From: Dasypus novemcinctus
Taxonomy: Eukaryota > Chordata > Mammalia > Cingulata > Dasypodidae
Reading direction: 5' to 3'
DNA length: 64,000 nt
Assembly (NCBI RefSeq): GCF_030445035.2
Contig: NC_080673.1
Coordinates: forward strand, 40,172,365 to 40,236,364
Shown here: positions 50,401 through 57,030 of the stretch, in pieces
Position numbering within the stretch: position 1 is the stretch's first letter
Layout of the letters: every line of letters starts with the position of its first letter
The notes under the pieces: model-generated
Database searches by the model: none
The model's input: the letters and a program-made list of their open reading frames with translations, nothing else
What the model was told of the DNA's origin: nothing
Program-made: the position numbers and the translations under genes

Positions 50401-53400
50401 AAACCCCTAATTTTCCCTCAGAAAAGTTAAACCATTCCTGGTGTACAGGGGAGCTAAAATGTAAGATAATGCATTAACTCATTCTAAGGATTTTCCAGTG
50501 AGGGAGACATGGCTTGGCTGACAGTTACCCCACAGGTTGCCATGGCGGCTGGGACAGAAAAGAGCCTGTGGCAGGCTACCCCGCTCCTCTTGATAAAATC
50601 TCCAAATAAGCTCTCCTAGTTTCTCCTACTGCAATTCTTACAGTTTCACCTAGTATCAATCCACTACAAAATTTGCCTTTTATGTCCTTAAACAGAAGAA
50701 GAAAACTTTTAAAACCACTTTTGTTTCAGTATGTCACAAAGGACTTGCTTTCCTACTTAAACGAAACTAAGAAGTGGTGATTTCAATCTCACTTCAAATT
50801 CTAAAAAGCACAAATTTTTAGAATCTTCCTGTATCCTCGAATATGGACTTCGCTTTTGTCTTCAATGGTTTTTCATTTTCTTATTTTGGGTTGGCTGTCC
50901 ATTGGGAATTGTTCCTCCCCTAACTCAGGAAAGAAATCAAAACCCAGTTCGGGCATATAACTAAAGTTTTATAATTCTGGATTGTGAGTAGGTCCCAGAA
51001 TTCTGAAACATACTAGGACCATTACAAGTTGAGAAGGATTGACAGATATACCTGTCAATTATAGCATGGGAGAATAAAACATTCTTATAGGGAAACAGAC
51101 TTTGGCCCAGTGGTTAGGGCGTCCGCCTACCACATGGAAGGTCCGAGGTTCAAACCCCGGGCCTCCTTGACCCATGTGGAGCTGGCCCATGAGCAGTGCT
51201 GATGCGCGCAAGGAGTGCTGCCCCACCCAGGGGTGTCCCCCGCGTAGGGGAGCCCCACGCGCAAGGAGTGCACCCCGTAAGGAGAGCCGCCCAGAGCGAA
51301 AGAAAGTGTAGCCTGCCGAGGAATGGCGCCGCCCACAGCCCACACTTCCCGTGCAGCTGACGACAACAGAAGCGGACAAAGAAACAAGACGCAGCAAAAA
51401 GACACAGAAAACAGACAACCGGGGGAGGGGAGGGGAATTAAATAAAAAAACAAAAAAACATTCTTATAATATTAGAAAATCAATCTTCCTTCATTCCTTC
51501 TTTCCTCTCTCCCTTTCTTTCTCTCATTTTCTCATAAGCTACTTTAGTTATTTCCTATCTGCTCAGTCTAATATTGCTACAGTCTTTATAGCGAATGACC
51601 TCAAGCATTTCAACATTTGTGTTTTCTTTGTGAATCGCAATTTTGATCTTTTGATACCTTGTAAGACAGTCCTTTTGCTCTCTTGGTTCAGTTTTGTCCA
51701 GTTCAGTTCCATTTACTATAATTTCCTTTGGAGACCAGTCAGTTAAGACATGGTCCTGAACTGTGGAGACAAGTATGGACCCAACCAACTCCAGTATAAG
51801 GACCAGGGGAATGGGAAGGGGGTGGAGGAATTTTGTTTTGCTAACTGATGGACGGGTAACTACAGAACTTTTCAGAAGATGAGAGAGTAAACTCTGAAAA
51901 GAAGATGGAGTGTGAGCTGAATCGTTTATTATTACCCCGAGTGTAGCAGTTTGATATTATTGATGAATTCCAAAAAGAATTATTAGATTATGTTTGTAAA
52001 CTGGTCTCTTCCTCTGGGCATATGAGATTATATTGGATTATATTATATTATATTGGATTAAGTAATCAAGTAAACCTCTTGTGTCAGTAGGGCATAGAGT
52101 CCCCACCCACCAAGGGCATGGCAAAGGACAGAGTTGGAAGGTTTTTTGATGTGCAGTTTTGATGTTGGAGTTTAATGCTGAAGCCTTAACCAGAGCCCCA
52201 GGAAGTAAGCTCACAGAGGAAAGAGAAGCAAGCCCCAGGAAGAGAGGAACCCTGGGCCCAGGAAGAAGCAAGATCCTAGAAGAGAGGAACCCAGGAAGCC
52301 TGAACCCTCGCAGATGTCGGCAGCCATCTTGCTCCAACACATGGAAGTAGACTTTGGTGAGGGAAGTAACTTATGCTTTATGGCCTGGTATCTGTGTTTT
52401 GCATCAGCACCGCTTTGGTTGAATAATACATCCAGTAACAAAACTTTGTGATTTCAAATTATTTTATTAAAATTTGGCTATTATTATCCTATCACATCTG
52501 TAGTCTTTTCAAGTTAATTTTTAGGTTAATAAAGATAACAAGGATAGTCATTTTTTATGAGCTGTTTCCCCCCTACTAAATGTTCTAACTCACTATTTTA
52601 GGTGTTCTTCTTTCTAAATTCACTCACTTCCAAACCCAAATCTTTCTTATTTTCCAGCAGCTTCTTCCTTTGCAGTAGAATGAAACTTATTTTAATGCTT
52701 TATAAGCCCTTTAAAATAATAGCCAACCACATGATGTCAGGCTGTTTCTCTAGGAGGTTATTATATTTCAGGAGGACACATTCTAATCCTCAGCACATTT
52801 GAACCTCCAGAATTATGGTCTGTATTGTAACCTGTTGAGTTTCTAGGTTCAGGCTCTGTCCTTCTGCTGAACATGCTGTTTAGGATATTCTCCAGCCCAC
52901 ATGAACAGACAGTGAGGACTATAATGTTCAGCCTAGGACTCCACTTATTACAGAGTGAATTGGAAGTTTTATTGCTGATTCTTGTTAGACTATAGCTCTG
53001 CAGAACTGTAACTTCTTTAAAAGAAAGTCTAATGAGGGAAGAAAATAACATGCATTCTACCCTTTTACTGGAAAAAAAAAAGTATATATAATACTTCTAG
53101 CCATGTTGGAGTTGAAAATAATGCTGGATAAGCTCTGTTATATGACAATGTGTGCACTTAAATCTATCTACCTAAACTATTTATCATACCCTGAATGTTG
53201 AATAGGTGGGAGAGTTAGATTATCTTATGATACAGAGTCAAGGTGATTTAATTTCCTGTCTAGTATGTTGTCTCTCAGATTACAATCTACAATGTTAGAA
53301 GTAAAGATCTGGTTGGCATGCAGGGGTGGAGGACGAGGGGAAAGACTTTTTTCCTGAATTTTAGATCTGGCCTGGAAATGGATCTTTCTGCTTCCACCAG

Positions 53401-55665
53401 AGTTGGGAAAAGATGCCACATCCCCTGTACTTCCCTCCCACCCTGAGGGGTCCTTAGCCTCTCTTTAATTCACAAACCTAAAGCAGCAATTCCCATACAG
53501 GCCCTTGAACTATCATGTGGCAAAATCCATTTCCCTAATTTACAAAGGACTTGGCCAGCTGTCTCCTGGGGGGTACTGTGAGTCCATCTTGCCTGTTATA
53601 GGTGCTTTCCTGTCACATTAAGCTTCCAGATGTGTCCATTCAATTTTTATTTGAATACTCTTGACTTTCAGTAAGTAGAGCTAGGAGACAATGGTTAGAG
53701 ATGACCTACCGTATGATAATGAACCTCTGTTGGAAACTGGGGCAAAGGCCAGGGTACTAAGGAAATGACTTATTGCTCCTCCCAATATTGAAAGGATACT
53801 TTAAGATAAAAGGGACTTTACATGAAAGAAAAGAAACAAGGACATCCACTGTTCAGCACTGGAGGACACTAAAGTTTCTCCTGAAGATTTCCTTCTCAAA
53901 CTTATTTTATAGTTCACACTTAAACAATTCTAATCCCAGGGTTCTCTGCATTTTATAATAAATAGACCTGGGCTATTTCAACAGGGGATCATACAACCAG
54001 TTTTAAGGGTCCCCAAGTGAATTAATGGAGTAAAGGAGTTAAAATGCTCCTGAGCCAGAAAGAGAAAAGAGGTCAACATGGTTGGTGCAAGAATTCAGTA
54101 ATGCATTCAATAATGCATTCAATAATGCATTGCGCTACAACTTCATTCCAGGGCCCTGCCCATTCTCTTATCTAGTCAGCTCTATCTCTGACCTATTTTC
54201 TCTGCTCCTTTGCAACAGATTTTTCTAAATGATGGGCTTTTGCTGCTTTTTAAAAATTACTATTTACATATACTCCATATTCAACAAACATACATTCCCC
54301 ACCCTCGCCTGATAACCTCGAATCACTTTCTGCTTTTTTTATGGTGGTGATAGGGAAGGGGGGGAGGCAGAGGCAGCATTCTTTTCTTTTAATTCTTGGT
54401 TTCCTATTATTTCTTCTACCTAAGTTTTCATCTTTCTAAACTAAACATCTGATAAATGCAGTTTTTATTTCCGTTACTGTAATACAGGGTGTTCTGCAGC
54501 TCTTGGGGTCTTGGTTTCAGTTAACTTCTTTTAAATGGTTAACTTTATTTTTTTCCTAAAGTAACACATTTAGTGTTAGCTGAGACATATGCTTCCTACA
54601 AAGCCTATCTGAAAATAGCTTTATGATTTGGTTCTCCGAAATCTCTGTTCCATAGTGGCCATAACTTATTCAGAGATCTGAGGCATAAAGGCCATCTCGA
54701 AAACACTTGTTGAAAGAAAATTGGAAGGGAAAGTCAGGGTTAAAATCCTAAGGATATACATTAGTTGATGATGCTATTTTTTTTTTTTTTTTTAACAAAA
54801 GGCATTTTGTCCCTGGCAGATAATCCCAGATAACTGAGTTCAGGAACTTAGTTTCTTTGTATAAAAGGAGACAGTCCTGGACTTAAGCAGAATTTCTCCA
54901 CCAGGGGAAACCACGCAGATGTGTTAGTGGTTCGACAGGGCAGTGCTGAGGGGCCAGAAGGCAAAGGCTCCCAAGAGCATGTTCTCAGCATGAGCTCATA
55001 GCCCACCGGGATGTCTGAGAGGACGCGGCATGCACACTTCCTACACTTCTTCATTACTCAGCACGAGCCCGACACGTAAGACCTTTTTTATCATTTCCAG
55101 AGCACATTTGCTTACAGCCTCTTATATCTTACCGATGCCTAACACTGTTCTGAAATGTATGCACATTTCCAAACCCAAAACAATGCCATGTGTGGAGGAG
55201 GACCCTCCCACATCCCATTCTTACCTCTTCTTTAGCATCCTTGAGTAAAGTTCCTCTTCTCTTGGAAAGAGACCCCTTGGTGCTATCCTCTCGCTGACCA
55301 AAGAGCTCCTCAATAGTCTTCGTATCGATTTGATAGTTGTGCTGCTGCTCGGCCACCAGGGTCCAGATGTTGGTTCTGCCACGAACTTGCTCCTCTGGAA
55401 TGGTTTTCCAAAAAAAGCTTCTCATCCGCTTTTTCTCACCGAGGTGGCTGTACTTGTTCGTGTGAGAAGGTGGGGGTGGCCCTGGAGGAGGAGGTGGGAC
55501 AGGAGGCCCCCCAGGAGACACAGGGGTTGGGGGAGGAGGGGGAGGGGGAGGGGGAGGGGGAGGGGCGGCGGGTGGTGGGGTTTGCCCAGTCATTAATCCA
55601 GCTGCTGTCGTGACATTCCCATTTTCTTTATCACCGACCAAGGAGACGCAATTAATAACATGCAT
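24435..55665 (-). CDS. FHDC1: FHDC1 formin (INF1), spliced CDS, 11 coding exons
   Basis: FHDC1 is a formin that nucleates and elongates actin through its FH2 domain and also binds microtubules; published work links it to microtubule acetylation, Golgi organisation and cilia. Joining the 11 coding exons listed separately gives 3,294 nt (1,097 residues plus stop) with no frameshift or internal stop. In order the protein has a short N-terminus, a proline-rich FH1-like tract (about residues 30-67), the FH2 core from about residue 78 ([13 protein letters not shown]) to about 440, including the formin signature GNIMNA at 283-288, and a long low-complexity Ser/Pro/Arg-rich tail (443-1097) ending in [10 protein letters not shown]. 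As recalled, the human protein is slightly longer (about 1,143 residues), mainly in the polyproline tract and tail. Unlike diaphanous formins it has no N-terminal GTPase-binding or autoinhibitory domain. Identity rests on recognising conserved FHDC1 segments in every exon; no alignment was run. Confidence 0.97.
26564..26983 (+). repeat. DAS SINE in FHDC1 intron 11
   Basis: It has a single tRNA-like head (GGGAAGCGGAGGTCGCTCAA), a long body with GCGCAAGGAGTGCACC, and an A-rich tail. It is antisense to the gene. Target duplications are not clear. Confidence 0.9.
26990..27487 (+). mobile_element. MaLR (MLT1-type) LTR
   Basis: Landmarks in order are GGTATATTGAGTCCCCC, GGGTCTTTGCAGAGGGAAGC, GAGGGTGGGCCTAAGC, GTAGCTTCCAGAACTCGGAG, AATAAACTTCTTGTTGTTTT and GGTTTGTGGTAATTTGTTAG. 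These fit the MaLR LTR pattern with a poly(A) signal near the 3' end. A run of 14 C interrupts the 5' part. It is non-coding. Confidence 0.8.
29533..29697 (-). CDS. FHDC1: FHDC1 exon 11
   Basis: This 165-nt exon in phase 0/0 encodes residues 388-442 ([20 protein letters not shown] through the FFCED and [14 protein letters not shown] segments), the C-terminal end of the FH2 domain. The acceptor is TCTGCAG|TTTGCC and the donor is GTTGAG|GTACGG. Confidence 0.96.
30050..30790 (+). mobile_element. L1 LINE 3' end in FHDC1 intron 10
   Basis: A long collinear match to the eutherian L1 3' end: GAACTCCCATGCGTTGTTGG, GAAACAACCCAGGTATCCAT, AGCCATAAAAAGGAATGACG, GGATGAACCTTGAAAACATT, AAGTGAAATAAGCCAGACAC. 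It is of an older L1M type, 5' truncated, with a TA-repeat near its tail, and antisense to the gene. Confidence 0.92.
31260..31665 (+). repeat. DAS SINE, dimeric, FHDC1 intron 10
   Basis: The first head is GGAAGCAGATGTGGCTTAAG. A second tRNA-like unit begins near 31468 (GGGAGCTGAGGTTGCGCAAG) and the tail is (TAAA)n. AAGTGGG flanks both sides (31253-31259 and 31666-31672). Confidence 0.9.
32745..32885 (+). repeat. L2 LINE fragment
   Basis: The sequence follows L2: TTTCAATGGTTCCCCATCGC, then GGATAAAGTCCAAGG, then TCTCAAGGCCTCACCCTAAC. Confidence 0.75.
34238..34355 (-). CDS. FHDC1: FHDC1 exon 10
   Basis: This 118-nt exon encodes residues 348-387 ([20 protein letters not shown], then [19 protein letters not shown]), charged helical sequence near the end of FH2. 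The acceptor is ATTTAG|ATTATC and the donor is CTCCAG|GTTTGT. Confidence 0.95.
35338..35705 (+). repeat. DAS SINE, dimeric, FHDC1 intron 9
   Basis: Two heads lie in tandem (near 35340 GAGCAGATATGGCTCAAGCA and near 35490 GAGTGGGTGTGGCTCAAGCA). Both have a B-box-like GGGTTC and are followed by AC-rich linkers. The 11-bp duplication AAAACAGTTCA / AAAACATTTCA flanks it (35327-35337, 35706-35716). Confidence 0.92.
36541..36677 (-). mobile_element. Short 5'-truncated L1 tail (xenarthran type)
   Basis: A poly(T) start followed by TTCAAATGTTACATTC, ATATAAGGTCCCCATATATC and CCTCTTTCATCATCATGGGA is the antisense pattern of the young L1 3' UTR of xenarthrans. A 12-bp duplication, GCAGTAGCTTTT / GCAATAGCTTTT, flanks it (36529-36540, 36678-36689). 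Only about 137 bp was inserted. Confidence 0.8.
36919..36989 (-). CDS. FHDC1: FHDC1 exon 9
   Basis: This 71-nt exon encodes residues 325-347 and two bases of Arg348 ([20 protein letters not shown] then EAA). The acceptor is TTCCAG|GAAGCC and the donor is GCTAG|GTAAGC. Confidence 0.95.
37655..37850 (-). repeat. MIR SINE fragment
   Basis: The antisense MIR pattern is clear: GCCAAACAGTGAGCTAAGCA, ATCCCCATTATATATGAAGA, AATTGAGGAACTTGTCTGAG. Confidence 0.8.
38300..38590 (+). repeat. L2 LINE fragment
   Basis: The C/T-rich L2 3' pattern is recognised: TGCTGGCTCCCCATGTCTAA, ATGGAAACCCAAATTCTCC, then a run of CTCC/CATT-type sequence toward ACTCCACATCCTTTAC. It is diverged. Confidence 0.55.
38660..38767 (-). 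CDS. FHDC1: FHDC1 exon 8
   Basis: This 108-nt exon in phase 0/0 encodes residues 289-324 ([20 protein letters not shown] and onward to HFVAQ), continuing the FH2 signature. The acceptor is TTTAG|GGAAGG and the donor is ACAG|GTATGT. The intron to exon 7 is only 101 bp. Because its length is a multiple of three, skipping would keep the frame but remove a conserved part of FH2. Confidence 0.96.
38869..38939 (-). CDS. FHDC1: FHDC1 exon 7, formin signature
   Basis: This 71-nt exon encodes residues 265-288 ([20 protein letters not shown] then IMNA). It carries the conserved FH2 signature around GNIMNA. The acceptor is GACAG|AGCTAA and the donor is ATGCA|GTGAGT. Confidence 0.96.
38940..40978 (-). 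other. FHDC1: FHDC1 intron 6
   Basis: AT-rich, with one notable element, the CA/TG-rich tract at 40446-40682. No named transposon is seen. Confidence 0.85.
40446..40682. repeat. Degenerate CA/TG purine-pyrimidine repeat tract
   Basis: About 240 bp of almost continuous alternating CA, TG, GC and TA steps (for example ACACACACATACGTGCACAC and GCATGCGCGTACACATGTGC). It has a loose higher-order pattern, with CACATAGATGCA recurring. Such sequence can adopt Z-DNA. It sits 300 bp from FHDC1 exon 6. Confidence 0.9.
40979..41079 (-). CDS. FHDC1: FHDC1 exon 6
   Basis: This 101-nt exon encodes the end of residue 231 through 264, plus one base of 265 ([20 protein letters not shown] and following), within the FH2 core. 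The acceptor is TTTCAG|CTATAC. The donor, GAAAG|GTAATA, lacks the usual G at intron position +5, so it looks weaker than the other FHDC1 donors. Skipping this exon would break the frame. Confidence 0.94.
41172..41257 (-). CDS. FHDC1: FHDC1 exon 5
   Basis: This 86-nt exon encodes residues 203-230 and two bases of residue 231 ([20 protein letters not shown], then MYNLIQVP). The acceptor is TTTTAG|GTAAAT and the donor is CCAAA|GTAAGG. Only 92 bp of intron separate it from exon 6. Confidence 0.95.
44060..44130 (-). repeat. MIR SINE fragment
   Basis: The plus strand reads TTCTATGTGCCAGGCACGGG and GCTAAGCATATTAAATACA, the antisense MIR end. Confidence 0.7.
44140..44195 (+). repeat. L2/MIR-type 3' tail
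   Basis: CAGTGCCTGCAACATGGGGC followed by ACTTAATAAAGGTTTAGCTC fits the L2 3' tail. Confidence 0.5.
46095..46300 (-). repeat. MIR SINE fragment
   Basis: ATGCCAAGTACCATGTTAGA, then TCACTTTACAGGTGAGGAAC and AGGTGTTAAGAAGTGTGGCC show the antisense MIR core. Confidence 0.75.
46455..46557 (-). CDS. FHDC1: FHDC1 exon 4
   Basis: This 103-nt exon encodes residues 168-202 ([20 protein letters not shown] and onward to LPESEE), part of the FH2 core. The acceptor is TTCAAG|GTCTCC and the donor is GAAGAG|GTAAGG, ending in phase 0. Confidence 0.95.
47219..47280 (-). CDS. FHDC1: FHDC1 exon 3
   Basis: This 62-nt exon encodes residues 148-167 and two bases of residue 168 ([20 protein letters not shown]), the first helical part of the FH2 core. 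The acceptor is CCAG|ATTACT and the donor is CAAGAA|GTAAGA. It is short and flanked by a 7.9-kb intron upstream. Confidence 0.95.
49831..50205 (+). repeat. DAS SINE with internal deletion and C-tract
   Basis: It starts with GGAAGCAGACGTGGCTCAGT-like head sequence. The B-box region is lost: GGTCCACGG runs directly into GTGAGCTGGCC. A run of 18 C follows at 49898-49915. The 13-bp flanks AAGCCAGAGGACA (49818-49830) and AAGTCAGAGGATA (50206-50218) are its target duplication. Confidence 0.92.
51090..51454 (+). repeat. DAS SINE, single-head, well preserved
   Basis: The head reads CAGACTTTGGCCCAGTGGTT with a B-box-like GGTTCAAACCCCGG. A perfect 14-bp target duplication, AAAACATTCTTATA, lies at 51076-51089 and 51455-51468. 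It may be one of the younger insertions here. Confidence 0.95.
51942..52430 (+). mobile_element. MaLR-like LTR (xenarthran)
   Basis: The segment runs from TGTAGCAGTTTGATATTATT to GGTTGAATAATACA. Internal landmarks are GGATTATGTTTGTAAA, TGGCAAAGGACAGAGTTGGA, GCAGCCATCTTGCTCCAACA, and ACTTATGCTTTATGGCCTGG. TG...CA ends and a MaLR-like opening suggest a solo LTR. The target duplication is not clear. It is non-coding. Confidence 0.65.
54094..54132. repeat. Short tandem repeat, 12-bp unit, three copies
   Basis: The unit AATAATGCATTC is repeated three times with one change in the first copy. Confidence 0.85.
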
Positions 55666-55700
55666 AGTACTGTAGCCTTCTAAGGAGACAATTTCTTGAC
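55225..55700 (-). CDS. FHDC1: FHDC1 exon 2, first coding exon
   Basis: This exon carries the start codon at 55665-55663 (A at -3, a fair Kozak context) and residues 1-147. It encodes a run of 12 prolines (residues 35-46), then a second proline cluster, then the start of the FH2 domain ([17 protein letters not shown]). The donor is GAAGAG|GTAAGA, with the exon ending at 55225 in phase 0. Two pyrimidine-rich acceptors sit upstream of the ATG, placing the 5' edge at 55700 or 55679; both lie in 5' UTR, so the protein is unaffected. Confidence 0.95.
55538..55565. repeat. FHDC1: Coding GGGGGA hexanucleotide repeat
   Basis: Nearly five tandem copies of GGGGGA on the plus strand read as CCCCCT units on the coding strand. 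They encode part of the 12-proline run of FHDC1 (residues 35-46). Flanking proline codons are less regular. Such a tract can vary in length without frameshift. Confidence 0.9.
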
Positions 55701-56409
55701 CTTGGGGAAGCAGACAGAAACATCAAACTTGTGTCACAGTTTTTCACCCACTAGTCTGTGGTCAGAGAAAAAGTCCACTATGTCGCGTGGCATCTTCCAA
55801 ACCTACAAAGATAAAGCAAACTTTAAAATCAGCACAGAGAAAATAGCAATACTAGCTTTTCCTTCCCTTCAGAGGCAACTGTCTGTTTCTCTCATATTAG
55901 TTTGATATCAAAAATCAATGAGGGGGCAACCCATCCGAAAGTGCATTACTTTAGTCCCTTGTAATTTGTTTTCTTAAATGTGAAGCAAATATTACCACCT
56001 GGAAATGCTGCCAGAGAAGTAGTAGCAAATCTGATTTTGAAACTTTCCCTTAATCAAGAAAGCACATATTTATTGCAAACCCACTATGGGTTCAGCAAGT
56101 ATTGCTCATTTTATGAATAAGCTACTTGCTCATTAACTGTTTCATTCTCTCCCAGCAATGGATGCCCAACCCCTAGGGAAAGTTGCTTCAAAGCTAAAGC
56201 ATGAAGCAGACTGCCTTTCTCCAATATGGACATGTCCCCTACCAACCAGTATGTAATAGGGAGGACATTCGGAGATGGCAAAATAATGGCCTCACTCATT
56301 TCCCTGCAGCCAGAGGCACCAGGTTCCTGATCTGCTTGGTGATGTGCTGTCCTTCAACACAGAGAAAAGGACACTTGATATAAAGATTAAAGGCCCCACT
56401 TCTAAAACA

Positions 56410-56520
56410 AGCTTTACTGCTTACTATTTTAGACAAATTGCTCTGCCCTGCTAGACTTCAGTTTTCTCATCTGTAAAATCGCGAGGATGGGATACATTAA
56501 GTGACTTCTATCACCCCTTC
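56410..56520 (+). repeat. MIR SINE fragment
   Basis: The sense MIR core is present: TTTTAGACAAATTGCTCTGC, then CTTCAGTTTTCTCATCTGTA and AAATCGCGAGGATGGGATAC. Confidence 0.8.
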
Positions 56521-56869
56521 CAAGTCTGTGTCTTCAGTTGGAAGGAGAGATAAATGGAGAGCCAAGGAAACAGACCCCATCCAGGCTGCAGAGTGAGTGC
56601 CCAGACCATGTGGGAGTATGAAAACAGAACTGATTCTCTCAGCTCACAAAAGGCCATATGCAGGGGCCTTTTAGACTGGACTTCTGAAGTATAATTATCC
56701 TTTTGTAGCATTGTTTGTCAGAGCTCATACTTAAAAAACACAATACTGGCTTATATAGGAGTAACCTATCTGATACGACTAATTTGACTATTATGAAATG
56801 TTTTGTACAGAACCATGTATGAAAGCAAGATTGGCACTAGAAAATAAGAGTGCAGATGCTGGAAAGAGG

Positions 56870-57030
56870 TTGTTTTTTCTCAAATCTTTGTTCTGCTACT
56901 TCTTAGGTGAGGTAGAATATTTAACCTACATTTCAGCATCCTCATCTATAATGAGGATATACCTGTTTCATTGGTTTGTATAAAAGTAAATTAATGCATG
57001 TATAGTCCTTACCAAGGAGCCTGGTAAGTA
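56870..57030 (+). repeat. MIR SINE fragment
   Basis: The sense MIR pattern is present but diverged: CAGCATCCTCATCTATAATG, then AGGATATACCTGTTTCATTG and CTTACCAAGGAGCCTGG. Confidence 0.65.

Larger units (their letters stand above)
47281..55224 (-). other. FHDC1: FHDC1 intron 2
   Basis: At 7.9 kb this is the longest intron. It holds two DAS SINEs, a MaLR-like LTR (51942-52430) and a 12-bp tandem repeat (54094-54132). 47300-49800 and 52450-55200 have no other recognisable features apart from a faint MIR trace near 48980-49035. Confidence 0.85.
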
